The notes beneath the pieces were generated by a model that was not told the DNA's origin, did no database searches, and saw nothing but the letters and a program-made list of their open reading frames with translations. Of a stretch of 14,783 bases of DNA, positions 1-6,717 are shown piece by piece. Origin of the DNA: DASUSH01 sp050996575 (GTDB lineage: Bacteria; Actinomycetota; Thermoleophilia; Solirubrobacterales; 70-9); NCBI GenBank assembly GCA_050996575.1, contig JBPCRS010000012.1:1-14783 (forward strand), written 5' to 3'. The translations under genes and the position numbers were made by a program. Numbering within the stretch: position 1 is the first letter of the stretch; each line of letters begins with the position of its first letter.

Positions 1-4
1 GCGC

Positions 5-670
5 TCAAGGTCGTAGATGGTCGCTGATTGCGCTCAGCGACGAGATCACGGCGGTTCCGCCGCCGGCGACCGTCCCGGCGCCGCTGCGGTCGATCAGCAG
101 CGCCGGGACACCCGCCGCATCGGCTCCGGCGAGGTCCTCGGCGGGCGTGTCGCCGACGGCGAGCGCCTCCGCCGGGCCGCAACCAGCGAGCTCGAGCGCC
201 GCCTCATAGATCGCCGGGTCGGGCTTACGGACCCCGGCGCTCGCCGAGGCGACGACCCCGTCGAGCGCGCCGGCGAGCCCGACCCGCTCCAGCACCTCGG
301 GCAGCGAGCAATCCCAGTTCGAGACGCAGACGAGCCCCAGTCCGCGTCCGCGCAGCTCGCTCAGCGCCGGGAGCGCGTCGGGGAAGGCGCGGAAACGGAT
401 CGCCGACATCATCGTTTCCACCGACACCTCGACGCCGAGTCCGTCCGAGAGCAGGCGCGCGCAGCGACGGCGAAGACCGGCGAGCGAGGCCGGATCGCGG
501 GCCTCGTGGCTGTGGGCGCGGTAGAAGGCCATCTCGACCCGCAGCGCCCGCTCGACCGTCCTGATCGGGATTTCGCCGCCGAGCGCCTCTGTCAGCGGCT
601 CGAACGGTGGCTCGAGCTCGACGAGCGTGCCGAGGGCATCGAGCAAAACGGCGTGGGTGGCGACTGGCAT
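5..670 (-). CDS. HAD-superfamily hydrolase (subfamily IA, REG-2-like)
   Basis: A 221-residue cytosolic protein with the four HAD motifs in order. Motif I is DALGTL with the nucleophile Asp11, motif II is SNWD at 117-120, motif III is the Lys in RKPDP (K149), and motif IV is GDT followed by Asp179 (173-179). The region at about 20-95 is the helical cap of subfamily I. Family members hydrolyse small phosphate esters or, more rarely, carbon-halogen bonds; the substrate cannot be told from sequence. The position two after the nucleophile is Leu13, where phosphatases normally carry an Asp acid/base, so ordinary phosphatase chemistry is uncertain. The ATG at 670 has no Shine-Dalgarno sequence before it. 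The gene is divergent from the MscS channel, with 26 bp between the two starts. Family assignment is firm, function is not. Confidence 0.85.
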   Translation of the reverse strand: MPVATHAVLLDALGTLVELEPPFEPLTEALGGEIPIRTVERALRVEMAFYRAHSHEARDPASLAGLRRRCARLLSDGLGVEVSVETMMSAIRFRAFPDALPALSELRGRGLGLVCVSNWDCSLPEVLERVGLAGALDGVVASASAGVRKPDPAIYEAALELAGCGPAEALAVGDTPAEDLAGADAAGVPALLIDRSGAGTVAGGGTAVISSLSAISDHLRP

Positions 671-696
671 CGGCGAAGATTCTGTATGAACAGAGC
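671..696. promoter_or_regulatory. Very short divergent intergenic region (HAD hydrolase / MscS)
   Basis: Only 26 bases separate the proposed ATG starts of two divergent genes. The stretch is AT-rich for this genome (TTCTGTATGAACAGAGC on the plus strand). Neither start has a Shine-Dalgarno sequence, so both transcripts may be leaderless or start inside the opposing gene. No clear -35/-10 pair is visible; this is a positional inference. Confidence 0.3.
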
Positions 697-1467
697 ATGG
701 AGCAAACTTTCTGGGAGCAATACGGCGACTGGATCTCGGCCGCGATAACGATCGTCGGCGCGCTCGTGATCGCCTACGGCGTCGACCGCTTCGTGATCGG
801 CCGCGGGACCGAGGTCGCGACCCGGTTCACCGACAGCAGCGTCTCGCGGGTCACGGTGACCCGGCTGCGCGTCGTTCGCCGGCTCGTCTTTCTGCTGATC
901 GTCTTCATCGGGATCGCTTTGGCGCTGACCCAGATCGACGGGGTCAAGCGGCTTGCGACGGGGCTGCTTGCCTCGAGCGCGCTGCTCGGCCTGATCGTCG
1001 GCCTCGCCGCCCGCCAGTCGGTCGCCAACTTCGTCGCCGGGATCATGATCGCGACGACCCAGCCGATCCGGATCGGCGACCGGATCACCTTCGACGAGAC
1101 CACCGGCAGGGTCGAGAACATCACCCTCGCCTACACCTTCCTCGACCCCGGCGACGGCCGCCTGATGGTGATCCCGAACGAGCACATCGTCGGCTCGGAG
1201 ATCTTCAATCACTCGACCGGCAACCTCGGCGCGCCGATACTGGTCTGGATCTGGTTGCCGCCGGGCGCCGACGTCGGCGCCGCCCGGCGAGCGCTCGACG
1301 GGATCGCCGAGTCGGTCCAGGTCTCAGAGCTCACCCACGAGGGCGTAAAGCTCGAGCTGCGCCAGAACATCGAAGGCGACCGCACCCGGGTGGGCGGCGA
1401 GGAGGCGGCATTGCGCGAAAAGTCACATTCGGCGCTGCGCGAGGCCGGCCTGCTCGATTTCACCTGA
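697..1467 (+). CDS. MscS-family mechanosensitive ion channel
   Basis: A 256-residue inner-membrane channel protein of the small-conductance mechanosensitive (MscS) family, which opens under membrane tension to release solutes on hypo-osmotic shock. TM1 lies at about 11-30, TM2 at about 61-80, and the pore-lining, kinked Gly/Ala-rich TM3 at about 88-120 (LLGLIVGLAARQSVANFVAG). The beta domain follows at 124-165 with IRIGDRI, and the family's PNEHIV...NHS segment is at 150-163. It is slightly shorter than the 286-residue E. coli MscS, mainly at the C-terminus. The reading frame is open from 607, but the ATG at 697 is preferred: an earlier start would overlap the divergent HAD gene and add a basic, non-membrane leader. 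No Shine-Dalgarno sequence is visible. It may support osmotic adaptation together with the trehalose genes downstream, which is inference. Confidence 0.88.
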   Translation: MEQTFWEQYGDWISAAITIVGALVIAYGVDRFVIGRGTEVATRFTDSSVSRVTVTRLRVVRRLVFLLIVFIGIALALTQIDGVKRLATGLLASSALLGLIVGLAARQSVANFVAGIMIATTQPIRIGDRITFDETTGRVENITLAYTFLDPGDGRLMVIPNEHIVGSEIFNHSTGNLGAPILVWIWLPPGADVGAARRALDGIAESVQVSELTHEGVKLELRQNIEGDRTRVGGEEAALREKSHSALREAGLLDFT

Positions 1468-1472
1468 TCCAT

Positions 1473-1509
1473 CGCGGCTCGCGGGTCGCAGAGGAAGTTG
1501 CGAGCCGTG
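1473..1509 (+). terminator. Inverted repeat after mscS (possible weak terminator)
   Basis: CGCGGCTCGC (1473-1482) can pair with GCGAGCCGTG (1500-1509), giving a 10-bp stem with one G-U pair and a 17-base loop. It starts 6 bases after the MscS stop codon and lies ahead of the PBP gene. There is no T-run, so it is not a canonical intrinsic terminator; it could instead be an mRNA structure or a protein-binding site. Confidence 0.35.
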
Positions 1510-1545
1510 TAACGAAGACCCACGTCACTACTCTTTTCTCAGGTC
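1510..1545 (+). promoter_or_regulatory. Leader region before the PBP gene
   Basis: TACTCT at 1529-1534 fits the TAnnnT pattern of a -10 element, but no good -35 box sits 16-19 bases upstream. The only ribosome-binding hint is AGG three bases before the ATG. Transcription from here, rather than read-through from mscS, is possible but weakly supported. Confidence 0.25.
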
Positions 1546-3624
1546 ATGACTCCCCGCGAGCGCAAGAAACTACGGCGCACACGGCGAAAGTCGAGCAAGG
1601 TGTTGCTCGGGGTCGGGGTCGTCTTCGCGGTCGTCGCGATCAGCGCCCTCAGCTTCGGCATCTGGGTGCTCAACGTCGCCGCCTCCGCCCCTTCGATCGA
1701 TGAGCTCCGCCCGATCGACAAGGGCGCGAACACGGTCGTCTTCGCCGCCGACGGCACCCGGCTCGGCTACATCCAGAACGACGAGCTGCGCACGCCGATT
1801 CCGCTGAAGGCGATTCCGAAGGAGTTCCAGCAGGCCTCGATCGCGATCGAGGACGAGCGCTTCTACGAGCATGACGGTGTCGACCTCGAGGCGGTCGCCC
1901 GCGCCGCAGTCGAGAACGTCGAGGCCGGCGAGACCCTCCAGGGTGGCTCGACGATCACCCAGCAGCTCGTTCGCAACCTCTATATCTCCGACCCCGAGGA
2001 CACGCTCGAGCGCAAGATCCGCGAGGCTGCGCTCGCCGAGGACCTCGAGCAGGAGCGGACGAAGAAGTGGATCCTCGAGCAGTACCTGAACACCGCCTCC
2101 TACGGAACCGTCAACGGCCGCACTGCGATCGGTGTCGAGGCCGCCTCGCAGACCTTCTTCAACAAGCCGGCGACGGAGATGAAGCTGACCGAGTCGGCGC
2201 TGCTCGCCGGGCTGCCGCAGGCGCCCTCGCAATACAACCCGTTCACCGACCCGGAGTCGGCGATCCGGCGCCGCAACAACGTCCTCGACAACATGGCCAA
2301 GCAGGGCGACATCACGCCCAAGAAGGCACAGGCGGCGAAGGGTGCAGGCCTCGGGCTCGAGTCCGGCAGCAAGTACTCGGAGATCCTCGAGCCGTTCTTC
2401 TTCGACTACGTCGAGCAGCAGTTGATTTCGCGGTACGGCGTCAACACCGTTCGACAGGGAGGGCTCCAGGTCCGCACGACGATCGATCCGGAGCTTCAGA
2501 ATGCCGCCGAGGAGGCGATCGTCGCCAATCCAGTCAGCGGGGCCGCCAACTCGCTCGTCTCGACCGAAGTCGACACCGGCGAGATCATCGCGATGGCATC
2601 GTCGTCGGCGTATGACTCGAGCCAGTTCAACCTCGCCGCCCAGGGCAGCCGCCAGCCGGGGTCGGCATTCAAGCCCTTCGTCCTGACCACCGCGGTTTCG
2701 CAGGGAATCGACCCCGATACGACCTATTACTCGGCGCCGTCGACGATCACGCTCGATACCGGTGGCACGCCGTGGACCGTCAGCGGCGGCGGCGGCGGCT
2801 CGATGAGCCTTCGCGACGCCACCGCGCAGTCGGTCAACACCGTCTACGCCCAGGTCGGCCTCGATGTCGGCGCCGACAACTTCACCGAGATGGCGAAGGA
2901 GATGGGGATCACCTCGCCGCTCGAGCCGTTCCCGGCCTACGCGCTTGGCGGCACGGCCGAATGCTGCACCGTGCTCGAGATGTCGAACGCCTACGGCACG
3001 ATCGCCAGCGGCGGCGTCCACCACGATCCGACCGGAATCCGCGAGGTCGAGTTCCCCGACGGCGAGGTCGACCGCTTCGAGGACCCCGAGGGCAAGCGCG
3101 TGATCAGCGAGGGAGTCGCCTATGAAGTCGCCGACGTGATGAAGGGCACGCTGATCTCGGGAACCGCGGCGGGCTACGGGATCAACTGCCCCGCATCGGG
3201 TAAGACCGGCACCACCGAGGAGCAGTCGGATGCCTGGTTCGTCGGCTATACGCCGCATGTATCGACCGCCGTCTGGACCGGAAACCCCGATGCTCGCGTC
3301 CCACTTCCCGGCTACGGAGCCGACCTCTCGGCGCCGATCTGGCAGGACTACATGAGCACTGCGGCGGCCCAGCCCTGCGACGACTTTCCCGAGCCCGACA
3401 CCCCGGCCAGCCTCTCGCCCTACTACTCCGACAACGCGACGACCGGCGAGGGGCCGGAGAACTCGAGCTATGACGACGGCACCGGCGTTGCGCCGGCCCC
3501 GGTGACGCCGGCGCCCGACACCGGCACCGGCGGCACCTACGACCCCGACCTCTACGCGCCCGGGGTCGGCCAGGACCCGGTCGCGCCTCCACCCGCCGAC
3601 ACCGGCGGCGACGACGACGGCTGA
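1546..3624 (+). CDS. Class A (bifunctional) penicillin-binding protein
   Basis: A 692-residue peptidoglycan synthase that polymerises lipid II glycan strands and cross-links the stem peptides outside the membrane. A basic N-terminus precedes one membrane anchor at about 19-45. The GT51 glycosyltransferase domain is at about 65-255, with EDERFYEHDG (catalytic Glu102), GGSTITQQ (133-140) and ILEQYLN. The transpeptidase domain is at about 300-605, with SAFK (nucleophile Ser373, Lys376), SVN (429-431) and KTGT (553-556). Both active sites look intact. The last 80 residues are an acidic Pro/Thr/Gly/Asp-rich tail, presumably disordered in the wall. Four extracytoplasmic cysteines (C473, C474, C548, C611), including a vicinal pair, are notable. 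The ATG at 1546 gives the expected topology. It resembles PonA/PBP1-type proteins of actinobacteria; which paralogue it is cannot be decided here. Confidence 0.95.
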   Translation: MTPRERKKLRRTRRKSSKVLLGVGVVFAVVAISALSFGIWVLNVAASAPSIDELRPIDKGANTVVFAADGTRLGYIQNDELRTPIPLKAIPKEFQQASIAIEDERFYEHDGVDLEAVARAAVENVEAGETLQGGSTITQQLVRNLYISDPEDTLERKIREAALAEDLEQERTKKWILEQYLNTASYGTVNGRTAIGVEAASQTFFNKPATEMKLTESALLAGLPQAPSQYNPFTDPESAIRRRNNVLDNMAKQGDITPKKAQAAKGAGLGLESGSKYSEILEPFFFDYVEQQLISRYGVNTVRQGGLQVRTTIDPELQNAAEEAIVANPVSGAANSLVSTEVDTGEIIAMASSSAYDSSQFNLAAQGSRQPGSAFKPFVLTTAVSQGIDPDTTYYSAPSTITLDTGGTPWTVSGGGGGSMSLRDATAQSVNTVYAQVGLDVGADNFTEMAKEMGITSPLEPFPAYALGGTAECCTVLEMSNAYGTIASGGVHHDPTGIREVEFPDGEVDRFEDPEGKRVISEGVAYEVADVMKGTLISGTAAGYGINCPASGKTGTTEEQSDAWFVGYTPHVSTAVWTGNPDARVPLPGYGADLSAPIWQDYMSTAAAQPCDDFPEPDTPASLSPYYSDNATTGEGPENSSYDDGTGVAPAPVTPAPDTGTGGTYDPDLYAPGVGQDPVAPPPADTGGDDDG

Positions 3625-3652
3625 GCGCTCCGATCACGTAACACTTGCCCGG

Positions 3653-4639
3653 ATGGGGGAATTCGAGCTGATCGAGCGTGTGCGCAGGCGCCTGGCCGAG
3701 GCCGGCGTGGCAACGGGCGAAGGGGTGCTGCTCGGTAGCGGCGATGACGCAGCTCTGATCGCCTCCGACGGCACCCGCGCGGTCTCCGTTGACGTCGCCG
3801 TCGACGGCGTCCATTTTCGCCGCGAGCGGTCCTCGCTCGCCGCGATCGGCCGCAAGGCCCTGGCGTCGGCGCTCTCCGATCTGGCGGCAATCGGCGCCGG
3901 CCCGGGCGAGGCCCTCGTCGCGCTCGGCGTCCCCGCCGACCTCGACGAAGACGGCTGCGCTGAACTCACCGAGGGCCTCGTCGCCGGTGCTGCGGACTGG
4001 GGGGTGGCGCTGATCGGCGGCGACGTCAGCTCCTCACCCGTCTTCTTCGTCTCGGTCACGGTCCTCGGGCCCGTCGGCTCAGGCGGTGCTGTCCGCCGCG
4101 ACGGTGCGCGGGAGGGCGATCTCATCGTCGTCACCGGTGAGCTCGGAGGCGCGGCCGCCGGGCTGATCGTGATCGATCGCCCCGAGCTCGTCGAGCAGCT
4201 GCCGGCTGGAACTGCGGAGCGACTTCGCCGCCGCCAGCTCGAGCCCGAGCCCCGGCTCGCTGCCGGCGTCGCGCTCGCCGAGGCCGGCGCGAGCGCGATG
4301 ATCGACCTCTCCGACGGGCTCGCCGGCGACGCCGGCCACGTTGCCGCGGCGAGCGGCGTCAGGCTCGCGGTCGAGCTCGAGCGGCTACCGATCGCCGCCG
4401 GTGTCGCCGAGGTCGCCGCCGCGGCCGGTCGTGACCTGGCCGAGCTCACCGTCGCCGGTGGCGAGGACTATGAGCTGCTCGCGGCCGCTCCGGAGGATGC
4501 GCTGAGGAATCTCGTCGCGCTCGACATCCCGGTGAGCGTGATCGGTGAGGTGGTCGACGGCCGACCGGGCGTCGACCTCATCGATGCCCAAGGCGAGCGC
4601 CTGATCACTTCCGGCTTCGATCAGTTGATGAGTGGCTAG
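3653..4639 (+). CDS. thiL: Thiamine-monophosphate kinase
   Basis: A 328-residue cytosolic kinase that converts thiamine monophosphate to thiamine pyrophosphate using ATP, the last step of thiamine cofactor synthesis. Family motifs are present in order: GDDAA at 30-34, DVAVDGVHF at 47-55 (metal and substrate binding), ALSDLAA at 73-79, GGD at 122-124 (second metal site), IDLSDGL at 217-223 and GGEDYELL at 259-266. Length is normal for ThiL of the AIR-synthase (PurM) fold. The ATG at 3653 lies 28 bp after the PBP stop, so the two genes are probably co-transcribed, an unusual partner for a thiamine gene. No Shine-Dalgarno sequence precedes it; GTAACACT sits 8 bases before the ATG. The TAG stop overlaps the stop of the convergent FlgM-like gene within CTAG. 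Confidence 0.95.
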   Translation: MGEFELIERVRRRLAEAGVATGEGVLLGSGDDAALIASDGTRAVSVDVAVDGVHFRRERSSLAAIGRKALASALSDLAAIGAGPGEALVALGVPADLDEDGCAELTEGLVAGAADWGVALIGGDVSSSPVFFVSVTVLGPVGSGGAVRRDGAREGDLIVVTGELGGAAAGLIVIDRPELVEQLPAGTAERLRRRQLEPEPRLAAGVALAEAGASAMIDLSDGLAGDAGHVAAASGVRLAVELERLPIAAGVAEVAAAAGRDLAELTVAGGEDYELLAAAPEDALRNLVALDIPVSVIGEVVDGRPGVDLIDAQGERLITSGFDQLMSG

Positions 4640-4863
4640 GCGCGGTCTCGGCGCTCGTGCCGCTGTTGCGGCGCGCCGAGGCGCTGCCGGGCGAGCCTGA
4701 TCAGCCGCATCTTGGCGACCAGGGATCCGGCGACGCGATCCGAGTCGACCGAATAGTCGCCTCGAGCCACACGCTGTCGCAGCTCATCCACTGCGTTTCT
4801 CGTCAGCGTTTGTTCGATGATCTGCGTTTCCCTCCATTGGAATCCCCGTTCAAAAGGACTCAA
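4636..4863 (-). CDS. FlgM-like anti-sigma factor (small protein)
   Basis: A 75-residue protein whose centre (28-49, LRQRVARGDYSVDSDRVAGS and following residues) matches the C-terminal sigma-binding part of FlgM anti-sigma-28 factors: L.....G.Y.VD...(I/V)A..(L/M). FlgM proteins bind and hold an alternative sigma factor in the cytoplasm. A basic tail (LARQRLGAPQQRHERRDR) follows. No flagellar gene is in the window, so the partner sigma factor is unknown and need not be a flagellar one. The TTG start at 4863 is 4 bases after the stop of the upstream membrane protein, with AGGGGG directly before it, which suggests translational coupling. A later start cannot be excluded because the first 20 residues carry no recognisable motif. 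Its stop overlaps the thiL stop on the other strand. Confidence 0.7.
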   Translation of the reverse strand: MSPFERGFQWRETQIIEQTLTRNAVDELRQRVARGDYSVDSDRVAGSLVAKMRLIRLARQRLGAPQQRHERRDRA

Positions 4864-4867
4864 CCCC

Positions 4868-6640
4868 CTATCGGACCGAATCGCCGAAACCGTTAGCGCG
4901 AGACCCCCGATCCGTTATCGGCGACGGCATCACCGCCGAGCCTCGTGCTCGGCGATCGGATCGCCTCGGCACGGCCAAGGCGAGCAGGCCGAGCACCGAG
5001 CCCGCGATTAGACAGCCGAGAAAGGCCTCAAGAAAGCCGATCTGACCGCCGGTGACCATCAGGACGACGGTCCACGGGGCCTCGACACCGAGGTCGAGCC
5101 TGCCGGCCAGGTGGACCAGTGCCCCAGCCAGCGGGATCAGCGCGACGGCGATCCCGGCGAGCGTTCCGGCGATGCTCGCTGCCGTCGCCGGGCGGGCGCC
5201 GAGGATCCAGACGTGGGCCAGCGGCACGCAGAGCAGCGCCAGATAGGGGTTGATCAGCCAGATTCCGAGGACGGCAAGCGAGGCGACAACGCCGAGCGCC
5301 GTCGCCAGCGTCTCGCGCGCCGGCCGCGGCGGCACGGTGAGAGGGCGAAGGAGCACGGCCAGTAGGGCGAAGACGCCGAGTGTGGCTGCGAACACTCCTG
5401 CCCCTCGCCAGCCGAAGCCGTAGTAGCCGGGGTCGAACGGGAAGCTCGGGTCCGGAGCGATACCGACGAGCGCAAGCGCGTAGAGCAGCAGCAGCGCGGC
5501 GACGAAGGGAACCGCCCGGGAGACCGCCCACAGCAGCGAGCCGAGGGCGGGCTCGCGCCGCCGCGACGCGCGGGCGATCCCGTCGATCGAGACCACGACC
5601 CCCGGCAGCAGCAGGGTCAGCGCGAGCAGGCCGAGCGCCCAGCCCGGGATCAGGTTTCCGGCGAGCTCGAGGTAGGTGTCGGGACCGTGGACGAGCTCGG
5701 CGTCGGCGGCGTCGAGCGCGAGCACCAGCGCCAGGGCGGCGTTGCCGAACTCCCCCATCGAGTCGTCTGAGAGCGAGGCGACATTGTCGTCGTCGGGCTC
5801 CAGAGCCCCCTCGCCCGCCCCCGATATCGCGATCGCGTCGAGGTTCTCGGAGATCGCGACGGCTTCGGCTCCGGCGCCCGCCGGGATTGCGAGCCGGAAG
5901 ACGCCGCCGAGGAAACCGCCGAGGCCGGGCTGAAGCTCGGTCTCCTCGCTGAGCGCAAGCGAGGCCGACTCGACGAGTTGGGCCGAGGTGCTCTGCGCGC
6001 CCACAGACCAGGCGGGGAGGTGCGGCGGCTTCGGCTTCGCGGCGCCGGGACGGCTGACGACGACGACCCCGTCGACCTGATCGAGGGTTGGATAGCTGTC
6101 GATGAACTCGCGAACGCCGCTTGCACCCTCCGAGCCGCCGTCGGCGGAGACGAGCACGATCGTCTTCTCGTGCCGGGTCTGGCCGAGTTTCGCTGCCATC
6201 TCGAGCAGCAGGCCGTTCGCGGCCGCGCTCGAAGCGGCCCCCGACCCGCGTGCCGTGTCGCGCTCGGCGATCACGATCACGGTTCGAGCGGAGTTGCCCG
6301 GCAGCGTCAGCACGACGTTTCGGAGATCCACCGCCTCGCCGTCGAAGTCCGCCTCGAACTCCTGCTCGGAGACCTTGCCCGCGCTGATTTCGCCGAAGCG
6401 CTCGGCGAGAAGGTCGGCAACCGCCTCGTCGTCCGTGGATCCAGGCGTCCGCTCGGGTGCGAGCTGAACGATCCGGCGCGCGTTCGCCGCCGCCCGCCTG
6501 CCGTCGAAGTCGGCGGCGAAGGTCTCGGGTGCCTGGACCGGCGCCGGGATCGACTCGACCGAGAACATCAGCACGATCAAGGCGATAAGCGCGGGGGCGA
6601 AGGCGAGCCGGTAGATGCGCGGATCGATCACGGCGGCCAA
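4868..6640 (-). CDS. Multi-pass membrane protein with degenerate M28-peptidase-like ectodomain
   Basis: A 590-residue protein with one N-terminal membrane segment (about 11-28), an extracytoplasmic domain (about 35-325), then roughly seven hydrophobic segments between about 330 and 556 and a basic, cytoplasmic-looking tail. The ectodomain follows the M28 aminopeptidase pattern (strand, ligand loop, helix, strand), but the zinc ligands are gone. The usual AHxD is AERD (125-128), the GxxDNxSG loop is GAASSAAANG (134-143), and the Glu-Glu pair is SADGG (165-169). Peptidase activity is therefore unlikely; a binding or scaffold role, as in the inactive M28-like GAA1 of eukaryotic GPI transamidase, is an analogy only. 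The start is TTG at 6640; GTG at 6631 is equally possible. It heads a two-gene unit with the FlgM-like gene and is divergent from the two-component system. Confidence 0.75.
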   Translation of the reverse strand: MAAVIDPRIYRLAFAPALIALIVLMFSVESIPAPVQAPETFAADFDGRRAAANARRIVQLAPERTPGSTDDEAVADLLAERFGEISAGKVSEQEFEADFDGEAVDLRNVVLTLPGNSARTVIVIAERDTARGSGAASSAAANGLLLEMAAKLGQTRHEKTIVLVSADGGSEGASGVREFIDSYPTLDQVDGVVVVSRPGAAKPKPPHLPAWSVGAQSTSAQLVESASLALSEETELQPGLGGFLGGVFRLAIPAGAGAEAVAISENLDAIAISGAGEGALEPDDDNVASLSDDSMGEFGNAALALVLALDAADAELVHGPDTYLELAGNLIPGWALGLLALTLLLPGVVVSIDGIARASRRREPALGSLLWAVSRAVPFVAALLLLYALALVGIAPDPSFPFDPGYYGFGWRGAGVFAATLGVFALLAVLLRPLTVPPRPARETLATALGVVASLAVLGIWLINPYLALLCVPLAHVWILGARPATAASIAGTLAGIAVALIPLAGALVHLAGRLDLGVEAPWTVVLMVTGGQIGFLEAFLGCLIAGSVLGLLALAVPRRSDRRARGSAVMPSPITDRGSRANGFGDSVR

Positions 6641-6717
6641 TGTATCTACGCTTCTGGGAATGAAATCGTCGAATCCTCCGCTTCGCGTTCGGTTCGGCTC
6701 GATCTGATCTGGATGAG
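6641..6717. promoter_or_regulatory. Divergent control region (M28-like membrane gene / two-component system)
   Basis: These 77 bases separate two divergent transcription units, so promoters for both should lie here or just inside the genes. On the minus strand TAGATA (6648-6643) is a possible -10 element just before the TTG; on the plus strand no clear -10 is seen. Tandem pentamers GTTCGGTTCG (6687-6696) and GATCTGATCT (6701-6710) lie close to the response-regulator start and could be a direct-repeat operator for autoregulation. This is inference from position and repetition only. Confidence 0.4.

Noticed and set aside
607..696. Upstream extension of the MscS frame
   Set aside because: Basic, non-membrane leader that overlaps the divergent HAD gene; the ATG at 697 gives the normal MscS topology.
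17..748. Plus-strand frame through the HAD gene
   Set aside because: Opposite strand carries all four HAD motifs; this frame has only Arg/Asp/Gln-rich shadow sequence.
1570..3258. 562-residue open frame on the minus strand opposite the PBP gene
   Set aside because: Low-complexity Arg/Asp/Leu/Val-rich translation with no domain; it mirrors the codon structure of the intact PBP, as expected from high-GC shadow frames.
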